Below are positions 48,800 to 60,394 of a stretch of 64,000 bases of DNA, piece after piece. The position numbers and the translations under genes were made by a program. This DNA is from Vitellaria paradoxa (taxonomy: Eukaryota; Streptophyta; Magnoliopsida; Ericales; Sapotaceae), in NCBI GenBank assembly GCA_019916065.1, contig CM034239.1, positions 49,117,812 to 49,181,811 of the forward strand, in the 5' to 3' direction. A model generated the notes under the pieces. It was not told the DNA's origin and ran no database searches. It worked only from the letters and a program-made list of their open reading frames with translations. Each line of letters begins with the position of its first letter. Position 1 is the first letter of the stretch.

Positions 48800-48945
48800 G
48801 TGTGCGTATACCGAATGTGGCATTGGCTCAGTTGATTGAGCCTCTCCCGCTCATGAGTGCCTGTCTGTGTCCGCTCATTCGTTTCGGGTTCGAACCTCTC
48901 CTTTGCTTATTTAACCAAAAAAAAAAAAAGTGTGCGCGTGTACCG
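48800..48945 (+). mobile_element. tRNA-derived SINE, plus strand, poly(A) tail
   Basis: The body (48814-48929) has A-box-like TGGCTCAGTTGATTGAG, B-box GGGTTCGAACC and an A-run at 48917-48929. Flanks GTGTGCGTATACCG (48800-48813) and GTGTGCGCGTGTACCG (48930-48945) look like a diverged target duplication with a 2-bp length change. The same promoter layout is seen in the SINE at 7731-7838. Confidence 0.8.
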
Positions 48946-49557
48946 TGTGTGTATATGTGTATATATATGGATCAACCACCACAATTGACAGCATTCTCGC
49001 ACGTACATTTGTTGTGCCAGGCGTAGCATGTAAACGAGCCGGGAGCTTGTAGTTGCAACAGATGTGAATGAAGGTGGGTTGGTTGGGACGACTAGAGATA
49101 AGGGATCTATCAAAGATCGACTTCAATTAAATGCATGGATGCTTGATGAGATACGGGATCAGAGACTTCAATTATATATATATATATATATAAATGCATG
49201 TGATTATTAGAGAACCTTGGTTATGCCTTATAGCTGCCACATGTCATGTTTCAACCACCTATTGCATTCCCGTCCCCATCATGGGTTTTCTTTGCTAAAT
49301 TAAAGTATGAAAATTATTATTTTATTACAAATAAAAATAAAAATAATAATTTAAAATATACCACGTATCAGTTTTGAGTTGATGGGTTGAGTAATTTTTT
49401 ATTTTCTAATTGAAGCCCCTTGATTCATCCGTTGGCGGATCTGAGAAATAAGTAACTCATTAATATTTTTTTATTTAAATTAATACGTGTTTTTAAATAT
49501 TATAATTTTGCAATTAATATATATTCATTTATGTATATAAATTTTATTTTTTAAAAA

Positions 49558-49885
49558 TTAAGGATTCATTTGGTTTGTTTTTTTATTTTTTGTTTTTGTT
49601 TTCTATTTTCTGTTTTAAACTCATTTTTCATTTTATGCTTTTAAAAATAAGAAAAAAGCTCAAAACGTATTTGATCACTTGTATTTTCAAAATTTATTTT
49701 TGAAAATAAAAAATGGGCTTACACATAAAATGAAAAATAACAAAAAGTTATTTTGAGTGTTTTTAATCCAAAATAAGAAAAATTTCAAAATAACAAAAAC
49801 AGAGTATTTTTTGTTTCTTTATTTTGAAAATTTTAAAACATAAAATGAAAATAAAAAAGACAAAAGTAAACCAAATGCCACCTAA
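49558..49885. mobile_element. MITE-like foldback, ~328 bp
   Basis: The left end TAAGGATTCATTTGGTTTG and the right end AAACCAAATGCCACCTAA are imperfect inverted repeats with TTA-like borders. The interior mirrors itself (TTTTT-rich at left, AAAAA-rich at right), so the whole unit can fold. No coding capacity. Confidence 0.55.
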
Positions 49886-50904
49886 ACTTTTTGTTTGGAA
49901 TGATATGTTCTCGTTCAGCCATAGATTTTTTTTTTTTTTAATTATATAGTGAAGCATTTAACATAGAAAATGCATCACCACCACCTTATCTATATTCTAA
50001 AGGTCATTGACGCGTACTGGCTCAACGTGATAAGAGTAATGAGAGCCAAGCATAAAGGAATGATCGATACAAGCTTGTTTATTGTAGTCCAAGCAGTTAT
50101 CTAACTGACTGATGCTTGAGGCAATCGATTAATGTTTCTTACTAATTATTTTTATAAGTTCATAATATGATAATGGAACATATATATAAATTTATTATTT
50201 AAAAAAATTCATTTACTTATTTTTTACACAAATAAATGTAGTTATGTCATTTTGGTTCGAAATATGACAAGAAATTAAGATAGAAATTGTATTTTGATTT
50301 TTATTTTTACAAATTGCCTGCATGCAATTTTTTTTTTTTAAACTTTTATAATTTTTTATCAAGCACAAAAGTTTTTAATTATTAACTTTGGACCAAAAGT
50401 TATAAAAATTTAAAAACAATTGGTGTACCAAACGGGCTCACAGTTACATTCAACGTAACTGTACCTTTTATGTGGAGGAAGAAATTCAGCATGAAAATGA
50501 GGCTTAAATTGGGAAAAAAAAGTTAATTTTTTTAATTTATTACTTTTTTTTTTAGGAATGAAAAAGGTTAATATTTTTAATTTTTTATTCATTTGATATA
50601 TTTCTTCTTCCTGATTTAAAAAAAAATGTAAATATAAGAAAATAATTTTAATTATTTAAAAAAATAAAAATTAAAAAGCTAGCATTAAACGGATGGTTGG
50701 TTTAGCTTCTTTGGTCACAAATTTAATAGGGGGCCCAAACCCAAAAAAATGCAGAGTCAAGTCTGCTGGTTGGTTTTATCCTTTGTATCCAGCAGTGTCA
50801 TTTTCTAGTAATCAACCTCAAAACTCCACGTTACCCCCCCCGGCCAGGGTGATGGTGTCCTCCTATAATTGCTCTCGTCCCGACACCCCAAAGCCCAAGC
50901 TAAC

Positions 50905-50932
50905 CATTTCTCTCTCTCTCTCTCTCTCTCAA
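50905..50932 (+). promoter_or_regulatory. CT-rich tract upstream of the TPR gene
   Basis: A run of about ten CT units lies 265 bp before the start codon. Pyrimidine patches of this type are common near plant transcription starts, so this is a probable core-promoter or leader element. A second CT-like block is at 50988-51001. No firm TATA box was assigned. Confidence 0.4.
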
Positions 50933-51196
50933 TTTCTTTAGGGTGATCTCTGCCTTGTAGATACCTCCTCCAAGTCTCTGATTTCTCAATTCTCATCTCT
51001 CTGTTATATATATCTGAATATATATACACAAGCAACTTCTAAACAATTTATTTTACCATTTAATTCTTGGGTTGTTCTGTTTGTGCGTAAACCCATTTGT
51101 TTCAATCTAGAAATTTTACTTTTAAAGGGTTTGTTTTTCTTCATTGGAATCGATCATTGAAAGAGTTGATAATAGAGATTTTGTTGTCATATATCT

Positions 51197-54100
51197 ATGG
51201 CGAGTAGTACTGCAGCTGCAGCACTGGCGGCACCGGCGAAGAGAATGGAAAGGGCTCACCAGATGTACCGGGAAGGACGCTACGAAGAGGCCTTGGGTTT
51301 GTACTCGGAATCTCTTGCGACTGCCAAGACCCGGTCCCGCAAGATCGCCCTCCACACCAACCGCGCTGCTTGTTTTTTCAAATTGCACCTTCTCAATAAG
51401 GTCCCACCCCCCCCCCCCCCTTTTCATTTCTTATTATTATTTAATTGTTTTTTTTTAGTTGAATTGGAGTAGATAAAAAGTACCATCAGCTTACCCAGAA
51501 CCAGAATCCAAATGGTTCACGTTGCAATATTGAGCTTTGTGTAGGCACCCAAGTTCTAGCTCAATTGCTTTAACTGATTGACCTTTAGTGTTTGCAAAGC
51601 TTTGGGTTCAGTTTGAACCTGGGTACCGTTTTTATTTTATTTATCTTTTATCCTAGAGGTAACCAGAAACCGGGTAATGCTGAGGGTTTGAACTAGTGAC
51701 TTTTCAATGGGTAGAGACGTTACCACTGAATTGGCCTGCATGGAAGGTTTGAATCGGGTACTGTTGATGTCCAAACTTGGAGTGTTTTCGAACTAGTGAC
51801 CTTTACTTCAATTGATAGAGATGTTGCCACTGAGTTGCCCGGTGTTGGTGTTTTAACCTGGATACTATTGATGTCCAAACTGAGTGTTTTTGTCTAAGAG
51901 TGTTTTGGTCTAATGAGAAGTTATTTCAAATGATTTTAGTATTCAGGATAGGTATCACATTACTTTAGCGGTATTTGAATTATGGTAGAAGTCATTTTTC
52001 AAAGATCGTCGTATAGAATAATTTTTCCAAATTAAGGCAGCCTTATTTGGAAGCCAAATTGTTGCAGCACAAAGGTGAAACTGCTGCTTGTGTGCCCATG
52101 AAACTGGGTTGGAATCAGAATTCCAAGTTCTCTCACTTGCTAGAATGGTAATTAGATGTTACCTACTTGGAATTTATTGACGTTGTAATTATTTTATGTC
52201 AAATTTGTTAGTTGATCTGAATGCAATGTTGATCTAGCTTAAGAAATATTTGAGTTATCCAGACACAGTTATGTTTATGAACAGAACCTTTGAAAGTTGA
52301 GAAACAAAAAGAGAGAGCATCCATAGATTGATTTGAGCTTCAAGATTTTCAATAAGAGAAGTTTTGCGAATCTAAAATCTCACACTATTAGGCTATTTGA
52401 AAGCAGAATATGATTAGCTGAGCTGGTTTCATTCAAAAAGGGATTTTGGGGTGAGAAAAAGGGTTTACTGCCGTTCGGCTCTTATTGATATTATTTATCA
52501 GGATCTACTGAAGGTACTTTTCATTTTAGTGGCTTCAATTCCCATTGCTTAACTAAAACACGGAAAGGAGCTTTCTGTGGTTTTTTTTTTTTTTTTTTCA
52601 TTCTTGCAGCACTGAGAGAAAAACATCCTAACTCAACTCAACAAATCTTTAGTCCCAAACTATCGTGGTAATGCTTGTTTAGTCCTTAAGAATTGTTATG
52701 GGTTCAAATCTACTTCAAAATGATTAAAATAAGTGCACTTACAAGAGTGTGGCATTAATACAAACTGAGGGAAATTCTATCAGCAAAGAGAATATGGGAA
52801 GACATAGTAACAAGTGAAATTTTCTAAATTAGCCTCACGCGAAGCTGTCATAATCCCCCATCCACTCTTCCTGCTATATTGCCTTGAACATGTTAGGACA
52901 ATGCCTTTGTTGCTTTTATTGTACATGGTCCTGGTCTTGACTACTGACACAAGTTACGAGCAAATCTATCTTGCGCTTTTATGGTAAATTTGGCTTATAT
53001 TCTCCTACAATCTTAGGCAGCAGAGGAATGTACCTCAGTTCTTGAGATTGATCACAATCACACTGAAGCATTAATGATGCGGGCCCAAACTCTAGTCATG
53101 CTGAAGGAGTACCATTCAGCACTTTTCGATATGAACAGGCTTATTGAGTTGCATCCATCCTCAGAAGTCTATCAAAATCTTCAATCCCGTTTGAAGAAAA
53201 AATTGGTATTCTCTCCCAGATTCTTTTTGTTACAGTCTAAAAATGCAATCAATCTTAGTCCCCCTGCCCCCCCCCCCCCAAAAAAAATAATAAATAGATA
53301 GATAAAATTTTAAAACAAAAAAAAGGATCAATTGGCGTTGCTCCCCAATCTTTTCAGTTTTTTTTTTTTTTTTTTTTTATTATTGGTGGTTTATATTTGT
53401 GGTCTTATGTTAGGTAAAAAGGTTGTTAAGTGTGGAAATTGCTAGTGATATTACTCCCGAAGCTGCCTGGCATGATGCTATTAACTAGCCTGCTCCTCCT
53501 TCTAATTACTCGGCTTCTATCTGGATGACACAACGCCTGCAAATGCTGTACTGGCAATCTGCAGGCTAAATACTATTATCACTTTTTAGAATATTTGTAT
53601 TCTCACCAGTTGATTCATTCCCCCACCCCTCCCCTGAACTATTTTGTCCAGATAAGTAAAAACAAATCATAAAAAATACATGCACTTGCTTCACTGCATG
53701 GTCATCAAGTTTTGATTGGCTCTTGAGAGGACATAATATATACCATATATGGGTTGAACGTTGTCAATTATAGGAATTTCATATGGACTTTCAAATATTT
53801 TCAGAGGCATTTCTGGTCAACTAGTTTTGTAGTCAACCTTTTGGATTGATAGGCAGAGCATGTTGTCTACAAAATGGGAAGTCTGTTGAGCCTTATTTCC
53901 TTACTGCTTTGCTTCTATGTCGTCTTGGGGTCACTTTATATGGGTATTTGGAGAAGTAATGCCACAAATAATAATCCTATAATTGTCGAATTTTGAAGTG
54001 ATTCTAATAGCTTTCGATCATTGAATTGTGAATAAGATGTAGTACTTTTTTTGCTCGAGGAAAGTTGCTCGCTCCAATACCTGAAGCTGAGGCAGAGCTT

Positions 54101-54316
54101 GAAGAAGAGGATGAGGGAAAAGAAGTGCCAGAACCAGAAATGGTCGAGGAACAAGTACAAGGAGGAAAACATGTAGATTCAAAAGTACGAAGAGATCAAG
54201 ATAATGAGGTTTCAAGGGCTAATCCCAATGCTGAAGTTTATCCCCCCCAAACTCGGGAGCAACAAGGGATCATCCAAACAGAATTCAGTAGGTTGACGAG
54301 CAATCCCAAAACCTAA
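51197..54316 (+). CDS. Tetratricopeptide-repeat protein, C-terminal part probably disrupted
   Basis: Three exons join in frame: 51197-51400 (ATG start MASSTAAAALAAP), 53017-53205 and 54065-54316. They give 214 residues: an alanine-rich N-terminus; TPR helices (KRMERAHQMYREGRYEEAL, then KIALHTNRAACFFKLHL, then HTEALMMRAQTLVMLKEYHS and LIELHPSSEVYQNLQSRL); and an acidic tail (PIPEAEAELEEEDEGKEVPE). TPRs act as protein-binding scaffolds. The tail frame ends at TAA 54314-54316. The neighbouring frame continues PKPKRHSQLDYS...SEDDD to a donor-like GTAAGT near 54378. Similar plant proteins continue in this manner, so a frameshift (and a stop in the other frame near 54290) has probably shortened the protein. 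It may be a recent pseudogene. Confidence 0.72.
51403..51420. repeat. Poly(C) run just after the first TPR-gene donor
   Basis: About 14 C in a row follow GTCCCAC within 20 bp of the exon end, directly in front of a T-rich stretch. Such runs are rare in AT-rich plant introns. Similar ones occur at 10911-10926 and 53269-53280. Confidence 0.85.
51540..51860. mobile_element. Cluster of tRNA-derived SINE-like units in the TPR intron
   Basis: On the plus strand, 51555-51630 has an A-box-like TAGCTCAATTG and the palindromic B-box-like GGTTCAGTTTGAACC. On the minus strand two units follow each other: at 51640-51740 (CCAATTCAGTGGTAACG ... TAGTTCAAACCC) and at 51745-51850 (CAACTCAGTGGCAACATC ... CTAGTTCGAAA). 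These are old, diverged SINE heads. No target duplications were found. Confidence 0.6.
52622..52652 (-). mobile_element. Short RTE LINE 3'-tail fragment
   Basis: The phrase CTCAACTCAACAAATCTTTA followed by GTCCCAAACTA matches the end of the larger RTE copy starting at about 62350. Only the 3' tail is present, on the minus strand. Confidence 0.5.
53415..53567 (+). other. Coding-like fragment in the second TPR-gene intron
   Basis: One frame reads KRLLSVEIASDITPEAAWHD, then after a stop PAPPSNYSASIWMTQRLQML and YWQSAG. The composition, with W, Y, M and Q well spaced, is protein-like, and the stop suggests a relic. I do not recognise the family. It is not part of the TPR reading. Confidence 0.35.
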
Positions 54317-54429
54317 AAGACATTCGCAGCTTGACTACTCTCATATCTGTGCTAAAGTTGAAACTAGTGAAGATGATGATGTAAGTCTCTCTCAATACAA
54401 CCAGTTAGCGAAAAGGGTGGATGTACACT

Positions 54430-54830
54430 GTGCAGCCGTACAAATTGACTTCTAACCCTGAAATCATCCATGAGAAGTTGGAAGTGGCATATCTTCCCAA
54501 TGACGAAACACATTATGGTTCCTTCCATCGTCATTGCATCCGAAGATGATTGCCAGTGGTTTCAACTAGATGATGCCATGATTTGAAGCTGTAAGAAATC
54601 ATAATCTATATTTGTAGATGCATGTAGAAGCATTAAAAAGCAGGCCATTTTTCAAGCATACTGAAGCAGGGAACTTGGTTTTAGAAAGGGGATCCCTGGC
54701 TCAATCAAGACACCATGGTGGTCTATTCCTTTGCAAGATGCGACACAAATTCAGTCTTTTTGGGTGCCATTTAAGCGCCATAAACTCGAATCCGTATTTT
54801 GTAAATTCTTGAAGTCATTTCTGGAACTCA
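54430..54830 (+). other. Coding-like fragments downstream of the TPR gene
   Basis: The stretch 54448-54552 reads LTSNPEIIHEKLEVAYLPND followed by ETHYGSFHRHCIRR before a TGA. The stretch at about 54690-54825 is open in one frame with PGSIKTPWWSIPLQDATQIQ and SFWVPFKRHKLESVF. Both look like pieces of real proteins separated by stops. They may be one gene relic that also includes 53415-53567. Family not recognised. Confidence 0.35.
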
Positions 54831-55028
54831 ATATTTTTTTTTTTTTTTTTAGTAAACTGATAAACGGGTTGACGTGTGTGTTGACTTGGCTCCCAACCCC
54901 CTTGTAAATTTGCGCCTATATGTGAATGAAAAGCTTGAAGTTAATTATGCTTTTTTAATTTTATTTGCTCTTCAAAATTTATTCAAACAGAATTTTGGTT
55001 CATGTGCATGTTTCTATTGCCTTTTGTA

Positions 55029-55185
55029 GGAGGTGTTTGGTTGGAAAAAAGTTGACAAAAAAGTACAGAAAAAGTATAAAAATTTGATGTAAATGTGATA
55101 TGTGGCCAAATTTAATTGAAAAAAAATACAAACTTTTTGTAACTTTTGGTAGATTTTGGTATTTAATTGGTGGTCAAACACCCCG
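55029..55185. mobile_element. Small MITE, 157 bp
   Basis: The left end GGAGGTGTTTGGTTGG and the right end TTGGTGGTCAAACACCCCG form imperfect inverted repeats. TA (or GTAG) borders both ends (55027-55028, 55186-55187). AT-rich interior with no coding frame. Confidence 0.6.
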
Positions 55186-55189
55186 TAGT

Positions 55190-57170
55190 TATTTCCTTTC
55201 TTTCTTTTGGTTTTCTTTTTTGTTTTTGTTTTTTTTTTTAAAGGTAATTTGAGATATTGAAGTAACAAAAATAGAGAATGAACTCTACTTTTAACTTTTC
55301 ATGCATCACAATGTAATATTTTTTGAAACGTAATAAACTAAAGTGATTACATTTAGCATTATTCTTAAAGTAAATATAAAATTTTTTAAAATAAAATTCC
55401 ATAAATAACTTAAAAGAATCATGAAAGTTTCTCCATGTATTTTTTCAAGTTTTGAGTGATCCAAGAGTATTAATAAAAATAAAAAAGAGAAAAAAAAAGA
55501 AAACATCACCACGCGTTCGGCTTAACTAAATTTATGATTTCACTAATTATTCCTAACATTATCCTATTATAATAATATTAATAACTTGATAAATAAATTA
55601 GTGTAGTTGTTCATTTACCGAATATTTAATGTGGGGGGAAAAAGTGACAGGAAGGAAAATAGAGGAAGAAATGACGTTTGATTAAGTAAAAAAATAGAAG
55701 TAACCAAAATAGATAAATATGTGTACGTATATATTATAATTTATTTTTATATTAAAAATTACTTTTAAAAAGGGGTCCCACTTTTTAAAAAAAAAAAATA
55801 TCAGACTTTTTTATTCCCTTTCCACTCTCCCCCTTTTCTGTCCAAATTTGAGAAGACAAAAATTTATGGGTGTCACATGCCTCTTCCTTTTTATCTACTT
55901 TTCTTTACAAGCAAACAACAAAATAAGACATTATCCCCCTCCCTCTTCTCTTCTTTCTATTTTTCATCTAATCAAATAATTTGTTTGTTTTCATCATTTT
56001 TATAAATATGTGCATATGTAAGTTGAAAAAAATAATAATTTTATGCCTTTTGATCAAAATCACACTAGTTAAAAATTATAATAAAATGTAATATTAGTCA
56101 TTAGTATATTTGTACTGAATAATAATGGTTGAAACTATATAATTATGACTTTGCGTTGTACTATTCTAAATTCAACTCAAAGACAAAAGAGAGTGAGGAA
56201 AAAAGGGGATAAAATGTCTAAATAGCCAATAATGTTAAGGGCATAAAACTTAATTGCATGGGATATTTTGTAGTTCAATTGTTAACCCTTGCTAGCCTGC
56301 CATTTACTTATAAAATTAGGGGTTAATTATAAGGTTTATCTAAACTATTATTCAATATCATTTTAAGGCTCAATTAAAAAAATGCTACCCATTAATATTT
56401 AATCTATTAATTTGTAATGATATACACTATTTATTTACACCGTAATTATAATTTTAATAAAATTTATTTAAATAACGATATAGAAGAGATAAAAGAGAAT
56501 ATAACAAAAAGATATATTATATGAAATTGTAATTAACAAAAAGATGTCATGAATTTCATTAAAATTATGAAAATTAAAATGTTCTTGAATTTTTATGTGA
56601 TTATTATTGCATCTTAATAAGTTTGTAGAATATTTATTTTAGTATGAAATAAAATTTTCCTTACCGCATATTACTCAATATTATTTTAAGACTCAATTAA
56701 AAAATACTACCCATTAATATTTAATTTGTTAATTTGTAATGATATACATATTTATTTATACGTAATTATAATTTTAATCAAATTTATTTAACTAATGAGA
56801 TAGAAGAGATAAAAGAGAAAATATTGTCAGTTGCAAACAAAAACATATATTGTATAAAATTTTGATTAGAAAAAATATATTAAGAAGTTCATCGAAATTA
56901 TGAAAATTAAAATGTTTTTGAATTTTTATATGATTATTATTGCATCTTAATAAGTTTGTAGAATATTTATTTTAGTATGAAATAAAATTTTCCTTACCTC
57001 ACATTTATATTAGTTAACTAAATTTTATTAAAATAAATATAATTATAGGGAAGAAAAACATTATTGTAGATTAATAGTTTAGGGTTGTTATGCTTTAGTT
57101 AAGGGTTAAAGTGATACAAAGTCGTAGTCAAGGAGGTGATAAACTAAAATTAATCAGCACTAAATGCCGG
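55190..57170. other. AT-rich intergenic region
   Basis: No gene is seen. It includes A- and T-runs, the tandem duplication at 56347-57000 and the promoter side of the cyclin T gene on the right. Confidence 0.5.
56347..57000. repeat. Tandem duplication of a ~325-bp AT-rich unit
   Basis: Unit 1 (56347-56669) starts ATTATTCAATATCATTTTAA and unit 2 (56670-57000) starts ATTACTCAATATTATTTTAA. Both end near GAAATAAAATTTTCCTTACC. They are very similar apart from short indels in the middle (unit 2 gains about 20 bp around TATTGTCAGTTGCAAAC). No coding content. Confidence 0.9.
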
Positions 57171-57189
57171 TTTGGATTCAAGACGGTCT

Positions 57190-57460
57190 CACACGAACCG
57201 GACCACTCTTTTCCCTTCTATAAACACACACGACATTAGTTCCAGATGGATATGGAGTGCTAGGGTTGGAAAGACAGAGTTCGATCGTTTTCTTGTAGTG
57301 CTTGGAGTCCCAGAAGTCTTGATTGGGAATACAGTCTTCTTTCTTTGTTTGGAGAGCGAAATCAAGCCCGAAGGCTACAAAAGCGAAGTGGAAAGATCAG
57401 AATTCCAAAGCTGAATGCGAATACGGTCGAATTCCTAAGCGATTATTTCCCCTTCACCAG
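57190..57460 (+). promoter_or_regulatory. Probable promoter and first leader exon of the cyclin T gene
   Basis: A TATA-like TTCTATAAACAC lies at about 57217-57228. The following GC-richer stretch up to the CACCAG|GTCTCT junction at 57460 looks like a non-coding first exon. The 2.9-kb intron after it would end at TTAGACAG (60280), which opens the exon carrying the start codon. The donor is weak, so the exact end is inferred. Confidence 0.4.
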
Positions 57461-57939
57461 GTCTCTATCCTCTGTCTGTCTATGGTACAATGTTTTTGTA
57501 TGTATTTCTATATACACACTGTGATGACAATCTTCATGTTCGGCTCCGATTTTCTGTTTCATCTTTCCTCTGGGCATCTCCATGTTCAGTCTCTCTCTCT
57601 CTCTAATTCGAGAGAGAATAATTTTAGGGTTTTCTTAAAAAATTGTTCTTGTGGTACAATTAGCCGTCTGGGTGATTTTATTGCTTCCTTGCGGTTTTAG
57701 CTCTGGAAATCTTGAACGGGAAATTAGCAATTGTGGCTTGGAGTTGTGTGCATCGATTGTTCTGTTGAGGAATTATTCCATCTTCCCTGAACATACGTGC
57801 CTTCCCAATACATAATTTACATATACGACTATGACTCTCACTTGTGCATTTTATGCTTAATTTTTATTTATAGAGCTTACATTTCGGAATAATTTCTCGT
57901 GTTTAGTGTGTTACCGTCCTCCTTTTATTTCTCTGTTGT

Positions 57940-57940
<1 letters not shown>

Positions 57941-57973
<33 letters not shown>
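57941..57973. repeat. (CT)n microsatellite
   Basis: About 16 uninterrupted CT units within the leader intron of the cyclin T gene, followed by a short TA-run at 57982-57991. Confidence 0.95.
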
Positions 57974-57974
<1 letters not shown>

Positions 57975-58589
57975 GTGCGTATATATATATTGATAAACAC
58001 AACCCGGCACACAACGAGTCATTCATTTTTAGATGTGCTGTTAGGGACCCAAAATACTCAATTAAGAGTAAATTTTCTGCAACACCCTCCACTTTTTTTG
58101 GATGTATTTAATTTTTGTTATTATTTTTATTATTATTTTTTATTTTGGGGTTTTTCATTTCAGGTCTTTCCCATCTACTGTTAGTTGATATGCTTTACTA
58201 AACCCTTTTTTTTTTTTTTTGTGTTTGGCTGTGTCCGCCCAATGCCCGTAATCAAATATATTTTACCTATAAACATTTTACAGTGGGAATTCTTTTTTGC
58301 AGTGATTATCACTATTATTATTTATAATGGTATAGTGAATTGCTTTACATGAGCCAAAATGGTTTGATATTTGGAAAAACACTAATACAAGTGGATACAT
58401 GTCTTTTTTTTTTTTTTGTTTACATTGTTCATTTATTGATAGAGCTTAGTTTCATATACTTATACAGTACACAGATATGCAAACCCTGTAAAACAAGAAT
58501 GTGTTTATGCTATGTAAGCAAGCCTTGTACGGCCTGCTGTTTTAGTGGTCAATGAATATTTCTTATGGTAGATATGAGGTTCAAACTAT

Positions 58590-58920
58590 TATCTGAATTG
58601 AAGATTCTGTAGGATTGAGTAGTGTTTTTTGATATATATGTGTAAAAATAGTTGTATTAAAGAAACCAGAACAAGGGGTGAAGCCTATGTACCCTAGGTA
58701 TAATATGAAAAGGGCTACACAACATCTACAAAAGAGAGATCCCTGTAAAATCAACAAAAAGAAAAGCAGCACCACAAAACTTCCCTTCTAACAAAAATGA
58801 AACCTATGTAGAAAGGCTAATTCGAGAATATGAATTGCAAAATTAGCACCATCAAAGGTTCTGTTATGTTTCCTCCAAAATACAACACATCAAGCATAAA
58901 GTAGCTTACCTTTGAAAGTG
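58590..58920 (-). mobile_element. LINE-like 3' fragment (antisense), uncertain
   Basis: The sequence resembles the left side of the L1 fragment at 20575: a T-rich start on the plus strand, then low-complexity text such as 'aaagaaaccagaacaaggggtg'. Its right limit is the C9G12 junction at 58921. The family assignment is tentative. Confidence 0.35.
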
Positions 58921-58941
58921 CCCCCCCCCGGGGGGGGGGGG
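58921..58941. repeat. C9G12 homopolymer junction
   Basis: Nine C are followed directly by twelve G, a perfect inverted homopolymer pair. It separates a probable antisense LINE fragment (left) from a sense L1 fragment (right). Confidence 0.9.
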
Positions 58942-58959
58942 TTTGAACTGCAACCTGCA

Positions 58960-59240
58960 TCCACATCTGGAGAGAGTGGAGTTCTAGGGCTTTTGAGGGT
59001 GTGGAATACCCTTTAGTTCTTCTCAAGGAGAGATTCTTTGCCATTTTTTTGTGTAAAGAATCTTTTGTTTCTTGCTTTGTTGATTTGGTTAACTTCATGG
59101 CTAGTATATGTTTGTTTGTTGTTCTGGCTTCTTTTGAGACCTTGTATCGGGTTGTGCCCCTTAGGTGCTTGTCGATGAAATCTTTCTTACCTTTTTTTTT
59201 TTCAGTTGAATCTTTCTTATTTATCAAAAAAATAATTTTA
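58960..59240 (+). mobile_element. L1-type LINE 3' terminal fragment
   Basis: The plus frame gives GVEYPLVLLKERFFAIFLCK, then ESFVSCFVDLVNFMASICLF and VVLASFETLYRVV. This is the extreme C-terminus usual in plant L1 elements (the FVDLVNFMA block), followed by an untranslated tail and an A-rich end at 59226-59236. It is 5'-truncated and lies in the leader intron of the cyclin T gene. Confidence 0.65.
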
Positions 59241-60394
59241 ACCTCCATTCGAACACTTCTAGAGCTGAATAACTAATACAGGCGTGATCCAACTAATACA
59301 TAAAACGTAGAAAGGAAGTTCCAAAGTTCTCATGCCACATTGCAATACGACAAAAGATGACTTGCTGATTTTTCTGCTCTTTTATACACGCAACACCAAT
59401 TGAATAACATCTTGACCTCTCCCCATTTATCTAATAGACTAATATTGAAATGATGTCTAAATTCTAAAGTTGTACAAATGACAAAGGGGAGTTATATGGG
59501 AACATCAACTTTCCAAATGCTTCTTAACAGAAAAACTGCCTAAAGGAGATCCTCTAATCAAATAGTAGAAAGATTTGATAGAGAAGTTCCTTGATTGACG
59601 CTTTGGCTCATATTGTCATTGATTAAGTTCCCTGATTGACCCTTTGGCTCATATTGTCATTTATTATCCTGGGCTTGACCTCCTCATATGGCGTCTGGAA
59701 AAGACCCCTGCTATGTCAAGTTCCCAACTTCGCAATCTTTCAAATTACGAATGAAATGAGGTTCCCACACCAGAGAAATATCAAACAATGCTGGAAAAGC
59801 ATGAGATAAAGGTCTCTCTCTGCAAAAAATTTCATGCGAAGTATTAGGATGGATATATAGGGCTGCTGGTCATCTTGATAATATTTTCTGGAATTGAGCC
59901 CTTATCATGAATGTATTAGAATAACAGTGTTTTGAGACGTTTGAATACTCTAGTTGCTTTCTAGTTAAATGATTGCCATGTTTTATTGATCCTATGTGAT
60001 TGTGGTAATCCACAGTTTTAAAATTGTCATTTTAATTATAGAAAGCAGGTTGATAGGTTGGAGATAAACTTCATGAGCTGAAAAGTTACAAAATTAAAGT
60101 TAATGTAATGTGCGATCATACAAACCCAAGAAGAAATTGTTTACGTTGCTTGGTAATATGTGAGTCTAATATGGTTTTTGGCAAATTATGCTTTCTATGC
60201 ATTTTTATGCTCATTGTAAAAGCTTTTGCAGCAATTTTGTTTTATACATTCCCAAATTACTATGTTAATCATTAGACAGGATGCAACTGGATGATGGTGA
60301 TGTGAACATTTAATAGACGAGGCCTACCATTACAAAAAGGAAGAAAGCTGACATCCCGTGCAAATTTCATATACTTTGGTGTAAAGAGATATAC

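Larger units (their letters stand above)
48528..50690. other. Intergenic region with SINE and MITE
   Basis: No gene is seen. TA/AT microsatellites lie at 48726-48740 and 49174-49192. The SINE at 48814-48929 and a MITE-like hairpin at 49558-49885 are listed separately. The rest is AT-rich. Confidence 0.5.
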
